This document shows, piece after piece, positions 7,350-15,499 of a stretch of DNA of 53,966 nucleotides. The DNA comes from Scatomorpha merdigallinarum (lineage in GTDB: Bacteria; Bacillota; Clostridia; Oscillospirales; Oscillospiraceae). A program made the position numbers and the translations under genes. Position 1 is the first letter of the stretch. Each line of letters opens with the position of its first letter. The notes under the pieces are model-generated. The model searched no databases and was not told the origin of the DNA. It saw only the letters and a list, made by a program, of their open reading frames with translations. The DNA lies in the NCBI GenBank assembly GCA_018710885.1, contig DVJA01000055.1, positions 1 to 53,966 on the forward strand. Reading direction: 5' to 3'.

Positions 7350-7873
7350 GCGAGATGGATTTGTTTGCGCCGCTCTCTTCGCTTCAATGGGTAGACCAGG
7401 ATATGCTGCACGCCAACGACTATAACCCCAACAAGGTCAGCGAGGACAACCTCAAGCTGCTCACACAGTCTATACTCACAAACGGCTGGACGCTCCCTAT
7501 TGTGGTTCGTCCGGACTTCACCATTATTGATGGCTTCCATCGCTGGACTGTGGCCGGACGAGAGCCTCTGCATACGAAGCTCGGTGGTAAAGTTCCTGTT
7601 GTCATAGTAGACCACCACGGTAATGACAGCGCTGACGTCTACGGCACCATAACGCACAACCGTGCGCGCGGCACGCATCTGTTAGAGCCCATGAAAGCCA
7701 TAGTTAAGCGGTTACTGGATGAAGGCAAGACGGTCAATGAGATAGGCAGGCAACTGGGTATGAAACCCGAGGAGGTTTTCCGCCTGTCAGGATTCACGCG
7801 CGAGGAATTTCTGGCGCTGATGACCAAAGGGCACAACACATACAGCCGGGCAGTAGTGTATACGCACATATAG
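7346..7873 (+). CDS. ParB-like (IbrB-type) protein
   Basis: 175 residues. The ParB N-terminal fold is seen in LTQSILTNGWTLPIVVRPDFTIIDGFHRWTVAGR, with GFHRW as the ParB-box variant typical of IbrB relatives. The C-terminal half contains an HTH-like segment (TVNEIGRQLGMKPEEVFRL). The ATG overlaps the stop of the PAPS-reductase-like gene. In E. coli IbrA and IbrB act together on immunoglobulin-binding protein expression; the phage pairs are widespread but poorly characterised. It is the last gene of the four-gene module. Confidence 0.75.
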   Translation: MSEMDLFAPLSSLQWVDQDMLHANDYNPNKVSEDNLKLLTQSILTNGWTLPIVVRPDFTIIDGFHRWTVAGREPLHTKLGGKVPVVIVDHHGNDSADVYGTITHNRARGTHLLEPMKAIVKRLLDEGKTVNEIGRQLGMKPEEVFRLSGFTREEFLALMTKGHNTYSRAVVYTHI

Positions 7874-8105
7874 CCTGCTGCAGCGCCTGAGCGCCTCGCT
7901 GACAGCCGCTTGACCTTCGACATATGCATAGACACGCGAAGAACTGTAACGGCAACTGAGAGCACTGAGGCCGCTGCCAGCGCGAAAAGGTACTGTGACG
8001 GGCCCGGGGCATCGCAAGCGGGTTCGCCGACCCCGAAAAACGCTCAGTTGCTGGCGCGAAAATTCAGCATTTGACTAAAGTTTTATATAAGTTTGGAGGG
8101 AAAAG
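7874..8105. other. Non-coding gap before terminase; candidate cos/packaging region
   Basis: 232 bases with no convincing gene. The middle holds a very GC-rich stretch (ACGGGCCCGGGGCATCG, then GCGGGTTCGCCGACCCCG) with CGGGG/CCCCG arms. A gene-free GC-rich block directly before a lambda-type terminase small-subunit gene is where cos lies in lambda-like phages. No cos sequence is recognised, so this is positional inference. A TTGACT element near 8072 has no -10 at normal spacing. Confidence 0.35.
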
Positions 8106-8690
8106 TTGAGCATGGCGGCAGGAGATGCTTCCGAAATTACAGTGATGACCGACGTAAAGGTATCTGAGCTTGCCGCCGTGCTCGGCTTGAGCGCAAATCG
8201 CATACACCAGCTGGCGAAAGACGGCATAATCCAGCCGGTCAAGCGTGGGCGGTATCCGCTGGCTGCGAGCGTTCAGGCATATATAGATTTTGTCCGCAAA
8301 GGGACAGGTGACGAGGATGATATCAAGCAGGCAAAGCTGCTAAATTCAGCGAACGTTACCTTGAAGCAGGCAAAGGCCGTCATTGCCCAGATGGAGGCCA
8401 AGGAGCTCGCCGGCAAGATGCACCGCAGCGAGGACGTGGCGGCGATGACCGAAGACTTGGTGTACTCGATTCGGAATATGCTAAATGCCTTGCCTGGGCG
8501 CCTGGCGACAGACGTTGCCGGCACGGACAACCCTGCCGAGGCTGCCGACGTCATACGTCGGGAGATCAACCGCATGCTTCGAGAGCTTGCCAATTATCAC
8601 TATGACCCCGAGGCATACGCCGCCCGTGTAAATGAGCGCCGGCAGTGGGAAGGTTCTTCCCTGGGAGGTGCCGCGGATGTCGGAGATTAA
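8106..8690 (+). CDS. Terminase small subunit (Nu1-like)
   Basis: 194 residues. The N-terminus holds a winged-helix/MerR-like DNA-binding domain (VSELAAVLGLSANRIHQLAKDGIIQPVKRGRYPL), as in lambda Nu1, followed by helical assembly segments. TTG at 8106 is 6-7 bases from GGAGGG; ATG at 8112 is an alternative. It overlaps the large subunit start. The role is recognition of the packaging site and loading of the large subunit. Confidence 0.85.
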   Translation: MSMAAGDASEITVMTDVKVSELAAVLGLSANRIHQLAKDGIIQPVKRGRYPLAASVQAYIDFVRKGTGDEDDIKQAKLLNSANVTLKQAKAVIAQMEAKELAGKMHRSEDVAAMTEDLVYSIRNMLNALPGRLATDVAGTDNPAEAADVIRREINRMLRELANYHYDPEAYAARVNERRQWEGSSLGGAADVGD

Positions 8691-10620
8691 GCGCGAAGAG
8701 AAAAAGACAAGCAAGCGCAACGCGGCAAAGCTCAACGCGGCCATCGCCGGCGTGCTGGACAGCATCCGGCCGCCCGAAGATCTCACAGTAGTAGAATGGG
8801 CTGAGAAATACCGCCGCCTTTCTTCCGAGGGCAGCGCCGAGACCGGCCCGTGGAGGTGCGACCGCACACCGTACTTGCGTGAACCGCTGGAGGCGTTCAC
8901 AGACCCCAAAGTTCGGCGCATAGTACTCGTCTCTTCTTCTCAGATAGGCAAGAGCGAGTTCGAGAATAACATCATCGGTTATATCATCGACGAAGACCCG
9001 AGCAGTATACTGTTCATCCACCCGACTAACGTAGACGCCAAGGACTACTCAAAGCTCCGCATCGCGCCGATGATACGCGACAGCCCGACGCTGCGCAAGA
9101 AAGTCGCCGCCCCAAAGAGCCGGAGCGGCGATAACACTATCCTTCAAAAGTCGTTCCCCGGTGGCATACTCACAATGTGCGGCTCTACGGAGGCGCACTC
9201 GCTTGCTTCCAAGCCCATTCGGTATGTTATCGGCGACGAACGCGACCGTTGGGCCAAATCGGCCGGCAACGAGGGCGACCCGTGGCGCCTGGCCATGGCT
9301 CGCCAAATTACGTTCTACAATGCAAAGGCCGTCGAGGTTTCGACGCCCACCATAAAGGGCGCGAGCCCCATAGAGGACAGCTTCTATGAGGGCACAATGG
9401 AGCGCTGGTGCATACAGTGCCCGCACTGTGGAGCATATCACGACATCAAGTTCGCGGATATACGATACAACAGCGAGGAAACTGTAATACACAACAAGGT
9501 TCAGTACAAAGTAACTGACATCTGGTACGTCTGTCCCAGCTGTGCGTGCGTCTCGACCGAGCGTGAGATGAAAAAGCAGCCGGCCAAATGGGTGGCTGAA
9601 AATCCCTCCGCCTATGATCGTGGCGTGCGCTCTTTCTGGCTCAATTCCTTCGTATCTCCCTGGGCTTCCTGGGAGTCAACTATACTTGAATTTCTATACG
9701 CAAAGGACAGCTCAGCCAAGCTGCAGGTCGTTTATAACACTCGCTTTGGCGAGTTATGGGAGGATCGCGGCGACCTTGAGAGTGAAGAAAGCCTACTGGC
9801 ACGCCGAGAGGAGTACCACGCCGAGCTGCCAGACGGCGTCCTCGTTCTCACGTGCGGCGTTGACACCCAAGATGACAGACTTGAGTTTGAGGTCGTCGGA
9901 CACGGGCATTTTGGAGAAACATGGGGTATCAAAAAGGGTATCATCATGGGACGGCCTGATAATCCGGATGTGTGGGTGGCATTAGACGACGTGTTGGAGC
10001 ACATCTACACATTCACTGACGGAATAGGTCTGCGTATCAGCATGACGTTCGTCGACGAAGGTGGTCACTTTACACAGGAGGTTCGACAGGCTTGTCGCGA
10101 GCGCATCGGGAAAAAGGTATTTGCTATAAAGGGCATGGCCGGAGCGGATAGGCCTTTTACCGGACCGCCCAAGCAGCAGAAGATAGTTGTGCAGAAAGTA
10201 GTGGTTGGGTACTGCTGGGTATATCATCTCGGCGTCGATGCCGGCAAACAGATTATCATGGATAACATCAGAGTAAAAACACCGGGGTCGCGTTACTGTC
10301 ACTTTCCGCTGCGTGATGACTACGGACCGGCGTATTTTGCCGGGCTCATGTCCGAGCGGCTTGAGTACGACCCGAAAAAGAAAAACCCGTGGACGTGGAA
10401 GAAGTTGCCTGGTCACGAGCGCAACGAGGCGCTGGACTGCCGCAATTATGCCATGGCGGCGTTCAAGGTGCTGCCCGCGGATTTGGACGCCATTGATGCA
10501 CGGCTCAAAGCGGCGCGAGGTCAGGCTATACGCCAGAGTGCACCTGCGACAGCGCCAAAGAGGCCGGCCGTGCAGCCGCGGCGTGGCGCTGCTCTTGATA
10601 AATACTACGACGACTGGTGA
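8677..10620 (+). CDS. Terminase large subunit (lambda GpA family)
   Basis: 647 residues. The ATPase part shows LVSSSQIGKSEFENN (deviant Walker A, ~residue 85) and YVIGDERDRW (Walker B region, ~183). A zinc-ribbon-like pair, CIQCPHCGAYH...CPSCACV, lies mid-protein, and the nuclease part carries CGVDTQDDRLEFEVVGHG (conserved Asp cluster). The start is ATG 8677, preceded by GGGAGGTG; an upstream in-frame ATG at 8632 lacks a site. It motors DNA into the prohead and cuts cos in lambda-type phages. The family and full length are clear. Confidence 0.95.
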   Translation: MSEIKREEKKTSKRNAAKLNAAIAGVLDSIRPPEDLTVVEWAEKYRRLSSEGSAETGPWRCDRTPYLREPLEAFTDPKVRRIVLVSSSQIGKSEFENNIIGYIIDEDPSSILFIHPTNVDAKDYSKLRIAPMIRDSPTLRKKVAAPKSRSGDNTILQKSFPGGILTMCGSTEAHSLASKPIRYVIGDERDRWAKSAGNEGDPWRLAMARQITFYNAKAVEVSTPTIKGASPIEDSFYEGTMERWCIQCPHCGAYHDIKFADIRYNSEETVIHNKVQYKVTDIWYVCPSCACVSTEREMKKQPAKWVAENPSAYDRGVRSFWLNSFVSPWASWESTILEFLYAKDSSAKLQVVYNTRFGELWEDRGDLESEESLLARREEYHAELPDGVLVLTCGVDTQDDRLEFEVVGHGHFGETWGIKKGIIMGRPDNPDVWVALDDVLEHIYTFTDGIGLRISMTFVDEGGHFTQEVRQACRERIGKKVFAIKGMAGADRPFTGPPKQQKIVVQKVVVGYCWVYHLGVDAGKQIIMDNIRVKTPGSRYCHFPLRDDYGPAYFAGLMSERLEYDPKKKNPWTWKKLPGHERNEALDCRNYAMAAFKVLPADLDAIDARLKAARGQAIRQSAPATAPKRPAVQPRRGAALDKYYDDW

Positions 10621-10630
10621 GGTGATTGAT

Positions 10631-10888
10631 ATGGCAAGCAGAGAGGTGCTCATAGAGCGACGGAAATATTACTCTCAGCTGTACGAGAAGCTGCAGGATG
10701 CCATCCTCAAGCTGCTTGACGGGGGCGTGAAATCCTACACCATCGATAATCGCCAGCTCACCAGGTATGACGTTCCTCAGCTCGAAGATGAGCTTGAACG
10801 CATTGAAGAGAAAATTGATGAGCTGGATACCCTTATAGAAGGGCGCCGCCCTCGGGCGGCATTCGGCGTCGTGATAAGGGATTGGTGA
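10631..10888 (+). CDS. Small head-joining protein (gpW/DUF6148-like)
   Basis: 85 residues: MASREVLIERRKYYSQLYEKLQDAI, then a short beta-type stretch (GVKSYTIDNRQLTRYD) and a second helix. The size, fold pattern and position between terminase and portal match the lambda gpW-type head-completion proteins (DUF6148 group). The ATG at 10,631 follows the terminase stop with AGGTGATT upstream. gpW closes the portal after packaging. Confidence 0.7.
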   Translation: MASREVLIERRKYYSQLYEKLQDAILKLLDGGVKSYTIDNRQLTRYDVPQLEDELERIEEKIDELDTLIEGRRPRAAFGVVIRDW

Positions 10889-10895
10889 CAAAGTA

Positions 10896-11023
10896 ATAAA
10901 AAACCACTCCCAGAGGGAGTGGAAAACATTGCTGAACCCGTCTTTAATATAACAAGCAACAAGACGGTAGAGGGTTTTATGAGAGCGGGGACAAAGTCCA
11001 TCGGGCCTCACCTCCATGCGTTT
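10896..11023 (-). ncRNA. Candidate small antisense RNA unit inside the late operon
   Basis: A leftward promoter (11,030-11,058) and a leftward intrinsic terminator (CCACTCCC-AGA-GGGAGTGG at 10,904-10,922, then TTTTTTATT) bracket ~128 bases. The RNA carries GGAGGTGAGG four bases before an ATG (11,001) opening MDFVPALIKPSTVLLLVI, but neither this frame nor the one from ATG 11,017 reaches a stop before the terminator. It may be a regulatory RNA or a small toxin-like locus with read-through. Its 3' end lies just past the end of the gpW-like gene. Confidence 0.45.
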
Positions 11024-11029
11024 TTTTGT

Positions 11030-11058
11030 ATTGTACCATAGTGACCGAGCATGTGCAA
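11030..11058 (-). promoter_or_regulatory. Leftward sigma-70-type promoter
   Basis: Read on the - strand: TTGCAC (11,058-11,053), 17-base spacer, TACAAT (11,035-11,030). Two near-consensus hexamers at optimal spacing make this one of the best promoters in the prophage, and it points against the late operon. The predicted start is near 11,023. Confidence 0.6.
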
Positions 11059-11114
11059 CACGAAAATGTGTTCTTTCATATGAATTGGGTACGGGCTCCA
11101 CAGGGGCTTTTACC

Positions 11115-11164
11115 GCAGGACGGCAGTTTCTTTACTCTTCCTTGGCTGCCGTCCTGCTCTTTTG
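11115..11164 (+). terminator. Terminator-like hairpin before the portal gene
   Basis: GCAGGACGGCAG (11,115-11,126) pairs perfectly with CTGCCGTCCTGC (11,146-11,157), followed by TCTTTTG. The 12-bp stem with a 19-base loop lies only 14 bases before the portal start, so it would partly stop late transcripts or structure the mRNA end. The gap between the gpW-like gene and portal is otherwise occupied by the antisense unit. Confidence 0.5.
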
Positions 11165-11170
11165 TAGGAG

Positions 11171-12781
11171 GTGAGCAAGATTTATCTTGATAAGCGCACG
11201 GGCCTCTATTTGCCCGAATCCGTGCCGCAGGTTCGCGGCTACAGCGACGCCGGAGCCAGTGTGACCCGTAGGGCGCTCAAAGGCTTCAATGCCCGCAGCG
11301 GCTCACCGCGTGAGGACATAGACTGGAACAACTACACCCTGCGCCAGCGCGGGCGTATGCTCTACATGTCCTCGCCGCTTGCTACCTCCGCAGTCAATAC
11401 CAACCGCACAAAGGTCGTAGGTGTTGGCCTGACTCTCAAGAGCAGCATAAACAGGGAACTGCTCGGCATGTCTCCTGAGGCTACAAAAGAGTGGGAGAAG
11501 CGTGTAGAATCAGAGTTCTCACTATGGGCAGACAATAAGTACAGCTGCGACGCCACCGGTATGAACACCTTTGCCGGTATGCAGCAGCTAGCTCTCGTGT
11601 CCTGGTTGCAGAGCGGCGACGTGTTCGCAGTTGTAAAGCGGAGACCGAAGGAACGCCAGCGCCCATATACCTTGAGACTGCATCTGGTAGAAGCTGACCG
11701 TGTGCGCACTCCCGACGAGTACGGAGGCGCAACTATTGGCTCCATGAGCGAGAGCAAGAACCCGGACAACAGCAATCGTATCTTTGACGGCGTGGAGGTC
11801 GATGATGATGGCCTTGCCGTTGCTTACTATGTCTACAATACCTACCCATGGCAGATAACATCCGAGCCACCAAAGTGGCAGCGGGTGGAGGCTATCGGCG
11901 GCAGAACCGGACTGCCGAATATCCTGCACATCATGTCAAGCGAGCGGCCTGACCAGTACCGCGGCGTCACGTATCTTGCTCAGGTAATTGAGCCTCTGTT
12001 GCAGCTGCGCCGCTACACTGAGGCGTCATTGACGGCTGCCATTATACAGAGCTTCTTTACTGCATGGATTACAACAAAGACAGACCCTACGCAGATACCG
12101 GTCAACGAGGTAGGTGGCGGCAATATAGCTGGAATCCCAGTACAGAATCCACTTGATAACGACATATCCCGCGGTCAGCGCGAGTACGAGATGGGCCCGG
12201 GCACTGTTTTTCATCTCGACGAAGGCGAAGATGTAAACTTTGGAAGCCCGAACATACCGACAGCTTCGTTTGACGCATTTGTCAGGGTGTTTTGCCAGCA
12301 GATAGGCGCCGCGCTCGGGCTGCCGTATGAAGTTATGCTTAAAACATATAACTCCTCCTACTCTGCCAGCCGCGCGGCGTTGCTGGAAGCGTGGGAGGAA
12401 TTTCGTATGCGCCGTGCATGGTTTGTCTCTGACTTTTGCCAGCCAGTGTATGAGATTTGGCTCGCAGAAGCCGTTGCGCTCGGCCGCATAAACGCTCCCG
12501 GATTTTTTGCTGACCCGCTTATCCGAGCGGCGTGGTGCGGCGCTCGCTGGATTGGCCCCGTTCAAGGTCAGCTTGACCCGCTTAAAGAGGCGAATGCTGC
12601 CGTTACTCTTACTGAGCACGGCTTCAAGACGCATGAGCAGGTTGCGCGCGAGATGGGCGGCGGCGACTGGGAGGCCAATGTCGAGCAGCTTGCTGCCGAA
12701 AACAGAAGACTCTCGGAGGCGCGTAGCACATCAGTTGCTATTGCTGGGATAACGCCCAGTGGGGAAGGAGGAAACGAATGA
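11171..12781 (+). CDS. Portal protein (lambda gpB family)
   Basis: 536 residues with the lambda-portal signature: an N-terminal RALKGFNARSGSPREDIDW, then RQRGRMLYMSSPLATSAVN, and the conserved LPYEVMLKTYNSSYSASRAALLEAW in the C-terminal third. It forms the 12-subunit ring through which DNA enters. The GTG at 11,171 abuts the AGGAGG, so the start is unusual; an ATT at 11,180 has better spacing. The stop overlaps the protease start (ATGA). Confidence 0.93.
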   Translation: MSKIYLDKRTGLYLPESVPQVRGYSDAGASVTRRALKGFNARSGSPREDIDWNNYTLRQRGRMLYMSSPLATSAVNTNRTKVVGVGLTLKSSINRELLGMSPEATKEWEKRVESEFSLWADNKYSCDATGMNTFAGMQQLALVSWLQSGDVFAVVKRRPKERQRPYTLRLHLVEADRVRTPDEYGGATIGSMSESKNPDNSNRIFDGVEVDDDGLAVAYYVYNTYPWQITSEPPKWQRVEAIGGRTGLPNILHIMSSERPDQYRGVTYLAQVIEPLLQLRRYTEASLTAAIIQSFFTAWITTKTDPTQIPVNEVGGGNIAGIPVQNPLDNDISRGQREYEMGPGTVFHLDEGEDVNFGSPNIPTASFDAFVRVFCQQIGAALGLPYEVMLKTYNSSYSASRAALLEAWEEFRMRRAWFVSDFCQPVYEIWLAEAVALGRINAPGFFADPLIRAAWCGARWIGPVQGQLDPLKEANAAVTLTEHGFKTHEQVAREMGGGDWEANVEQLAAENRRLSEARSTSVAIAGITPSGEGGNE

Positions 12782-13995
12782 AGGCCATAAATATCCGCAA
12801 ACCAGCGTACAGCATGGCCACTACCGACGGACAAAGCGCCGAGATTACGATGTATGGTGACATATATGAACAGCGGCCCACTGACTGGGATGGGAATCCC
12901 GTCGAGGGCGAGTTCGTGTTGATGGATGAGTTTCTTGATGACCTCAAGTCTATTGAGGGCTGCAAGGACATCACCATCCGAATGAACAGCTATGGCGGCG
13001 ATGCCGGCGTATCCAATACCATACACAATCGCTTGCGTGAGCTGGCCCGAAACGGAGCAAAGCTTACATGCGTCGTGGACGGTGTGGCCATGTCCGGAGG
13101 CTCTCTGATTATGTGCGCCTGCGATACTGTGCGCGTCAACCCGTCCAGCCTCATTATGATTCATAAGTGCTGGACTTTTCTCTGGGGCGGTTATAACGCC
13201 GATGAACTCCGCGACCAGGCCGCGCAGCAGGACGCCTGGGACAAAATGCAGGTGGAGATATACAAGCGCAAAACCGGTCTCTCCGACACGGTCATAATGC
13301 ACATGATGAGTGATACGACATACATGACTGGCCGCGTCGCTGTGGAGAAAGGTTTTGCGGACGAGCTCATAGAAGACGCCGAGCCCGTGGCCATTGCAGC
13401 CAGTGCCGACGGGCGCATCCTGTACGTTCATGGGCGCACAATCCACTTCGCGCCGGGGATGTTTGCCCCGGACACTATACCTACAGTCACTCCCGAGGCC
13501 TCGGCCCCGGTTAAGACAAATACACAGCCGGCATCGTCCGGCGGACGAAATGGAGGAAACACCATGGCAAAAACTTTGGAGCAGCTCAGGGCTGAAGACC
13601 CGGAGCTGGCCGAACAGATTATGGCCGAGGCCAGAGCCGCCGTGTCCGCGGGCGTCGGCGCCCAGGCTTCCCAAGCCGCAGCCGCCGAGCGTCAGCGCCT
13701 GGCGGATATAGACGCCGTCGCTGGGGTCTTTGACGCCGAGCTTGTGCGCGAAGCAAAGTACGGCGACACGCCCTGCACGGCGCAGGAATTGGCCTATCGC
13801 GCGGCCGTGAAAGCCGCGGCACAGGGCAAAAGCTTTCTCGCCGGACTGATGGCTGATGCCGCTAATAGCGGCGCGGCCGGTGTGGGGGCTACGCCGCCGC
13901 CAAGCGATAAAGGAAATAAAGCGGAGACACCTGAACAGTGCATGGCTGAAGCCAGACGCGAAGTCAAGGCCCTGCTCGGCAGGAAGGAGGCATAA
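12778..13995 (+). CDS. ClpP/S49-type head maturation protease with scaffold domain (lambda C-like)
   Basis: 405 residues. The N-terminal ~235 form a ClpP-like fold: GYxGD-type MNSYGGDAGVSN, nucleophile Ser106 in DGVAMSGGSLIM and His129 in SLIMIHKCW. The C-terminal ~140 residues are alanine-rich helix (EQIMAEARAAVSAG...), the scaffold portion. As in lambda C/Nu3, an internal start (13,564) would also make the scaffold alone. It cleaves scaffold and portal during prohead maturation. It is coupled to the portal gene by overlap. Confidence 0.92.
   Translation: MKAINIRKPAYSMATTDGQSAEITMYGDIYEQRPTDWDGNPVEGEFVLMDEFLDDLKSIEGCKDITIRMNSYGGDAGVSNTIHNRLRELARNGAKLTCVVDGVAMSGGSLIMCACDTVRVNPSSLIMIHKCWTFLWGGYNADELRDQAAQQDAWDKMQVEIYKRKTGLSDTVIMHMMSDTTYMTGRVAVEKGFADELIEDAEPVAIAASADGRILYVHGRTIHFAPGMFAPDTIPTVTPEASAPVKTNTQPASSGGRNGGNTMAKTLEQLRAEDPELAEQIMAEARAAVSAGVGAQASQAAAAERQRLADIDAVAGVFDAELVREAKYGDTPCTAQELAYRAAVKAAAQGKSFLAGLMADAANSGAAGVGATPPPSDKGNKAETPEQCMAEARREVKALLGRKEA
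13564..13995 (+). CDS. Nested capsid scaffold protein (Nu3-like, internal start)
   Basis: In-frame ATG at codon 263 of the protease gene, preceded by TGGAGGAAACACC, a ribosome site as good as those of the surrounding genes. The 143-residue product (MAKTLEQLRAEDPELAEQI...) is helical and Ala/Glu-rich, as expected for a scaffold, and the region just before it (TNTQPASSGGRNGGN) looks like a linker. The arrangement matches lambda C/Nu3; independent expression is inferred from the ribosome site. Confidence 0.7.
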   Translation: MAKTLEQLRAEDPELAEQIMAEARAAVSAGVGAQASQAAAAERQRLADIDAVAGVFDAELVREAKYGDTPCTAQELAYRAAVKAAAQGKSFLAGLMADAANSGAAGVGATPPPSDKGNKAETPEQCMAEARREVKALLGRKEA

Positions 13996-13998
13996 CAC

Positions 13999-14409
13999 AT
14001 GGTCAATCTTCACAGGCACGTTGGTGATATGGAGTTTGACGGCCTTATAACCGACATCTACCCCCACGTTGGAGTTGGCGGTGGTGTTATCCGCAAGTCC
14101 GGCGGTGAAGAACCCGTTACCTATAAGCGCGGGACGCTGCTCGCGGTGAGCGGCGGTACGGCCGGCGACGGCGCTCTTGTCATTATGGGCAGCGAGGCAG
14201 AAGAGAACGAGACGCTTACACCCTTCGGCATACTCTGTGACGACATCGAGGTCGGCACCGACGCGGATGAAAAAGTCGCGGTGTATGTATCCGGCTGCTT
14301 TGACCCGGACAAGCTCATTGTGGCCGATGAGTATGAACTGACGGCAACCGACATAGACAATCTCCGTATCCGCAACATAGCCCTTAAGGCCGCTGCGGAT
14401 GCGAACTGA
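13999..14409 (+). CDS. Head decoration protein (lambda gpD family)
   Basis: 136 residues of mainly beta character (YKRGTLLAVSGGTAGDGALVIMGSE, then TPFGILCDDIEVGTDADEKVAVYVSGCFD), the pattern of gpD-type trimers that stabilise expanded capsids. It lies between scaffold and major capsid genes exactly as in lambda. Spacing to the protease stop is three bases; AAGGAGGC precedes the ATG. Confidence 0.85.
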   Translation: MVNLHRHVGDMEFDGLITDIYPHVGVGGGVIRKSGGEEPVTYKRGTLLAVSGGTAGDGALVIMGSEAEENETLTPFGILCDDIEVGTDADEKVAVYVSGCFDPDKLIVADEYELTATDIDNLRIRNIALKAAADAN

Positions 14410-14424
14410 GAAGGAGGCAGATAT

Positions 14425-15498
14425 ATGGCCACCCTGAATTTTTTTGATATTTATATTTTGATGGCGCTCACGGAGGAGATAGTGCCGCCTGCGTCGTTTT
14501 TCCGTGACCGCTATTTTACGACCGGAGAAGGTGACATCTTCGCAGCCGATAAAGTGTTGACGGAGTACCTCAAGGGAGACAGGAAGATGGCGGCGTTTGT
14601 GAGCTCTCGCGCCAACGACATTCCGATAGAGCGCAGGGGATACGAAATACATGAATACCAGCCCGCTTTCATTGCCCCGAGCCGACCGCTGACGATTGAC
14701 GACCTCAAAAAGCGCGGTTTCGGTGAAGCACTGTATCCCGGCATGGATAAGGCTCAGCGCGCGGCTCGCATTCAGCTGGATGACCTCACCGACATGGAGA
14801 GACGTATAGCTCGTCGTGAGGAATGGATGTGTGTCCAAACCATGATAAACAATGCCTGCACCATGCAGTCCTACATAGACGATAAGACTGAGGGCGAGAC
14901 GCTCTATGTGCAGTTCTATGACGAGGCCAGCGAGCACACTTACACTGTTACGAACACATGGAACAGTGCTGACGGCGATTTCTTTGGTGATGTCAAGGCA
15001 ATGTGCCGTTTGCTCTCTCGCCGAGGCCTTCCCGCTGTAGACCTGATTCTCGGGTCTGACGTTGCCGACGCCGTGCTCGACATGGAAAAGGTTCAGCGCC
15101 TTCTCGACAAGAACTCCGGTATAATAACTGGCGAAATCAATCAGCAGCTCAGCCCGTATGACGGTGTCGTGTATATGGGCTACATCAACTTCGCAGGACA
15201 TCGGCTGAACCTTATATCGGTCGATGAGACCTATGTAGACGACAATGATAAAGAGCAGAGTTACTTCCCGGCAACTTCTGCCATGGTCACGGCTCCTGGC
15301 TGTGGGCATCTCATGTATGGTCAGATAACTCAGATGGACTACGGCAGCATTGAGTATACCGAGCATGCTGGAAGGCGCGTGCCGTGGTTTACTGCGGACC
15401 AGCCCAACAATATCCGCAAACTGCGCCTCGGCGCCCGCCCGCTTGCTGCTCCGCACACCTATTGCCCGTACATCTATGCGGCCAACGTGGTAGCTTGA
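14425..15498 (+). CDS. Major capsid protein (lambda gpE family)
   Basis: 357 residues, the normal size for gpE-type HK97-fold capsid proteins. Recognisable stretches are the N-terminal DIYILMALTEEIVPPASFFRD, the middle RIARREEWMCVQTMINN, and the C-terminal YAGxR-like EYTEHAGRRVPWFTADQP. It forms the icosahedral shell. A strong ribosome site (AAGGAGG) precedes the ATG. Confidence 0.92.
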   Translation: MATLNFFDIYILMALTEEIVPPASFFRDRYFTTGEGDIFAADKVLTEYLKGDRKMAAFVSSRANDIPIERRGYEIHEYQPAFIAPSRPLTIDDLKKRGFGEALYPGMDKAQRAARIQLDDLTDMERRIARREEWMCVQTMINNACTMQSYIDDKTEGETLYVQFYDEASEHTYTVTNTWNSADGDFFGDVKAMCRLLSRRGLPAVDLILGSDVADAVLDMEKVQRLLDKNSGIITGEINQQLSPYDGVVYMGYINFAGHRLNLISVDETYVDDNDKEQSYFPATSAMVTAPGCGHLMYGQITQMDYGSIEYTEHAGRRVPWFTADQPNNIRKLRLGARPLAAPHTYCPYIYAANVVA

Positions 15499-15499
15499 T

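Noticed and set aside
8072..8105. TTGACT...TATATA promoter before terminase
   Set aside because: The TATATA lies only ~9 bases after TTGACT, so the spacing is not that of a sigma-70 promoter.
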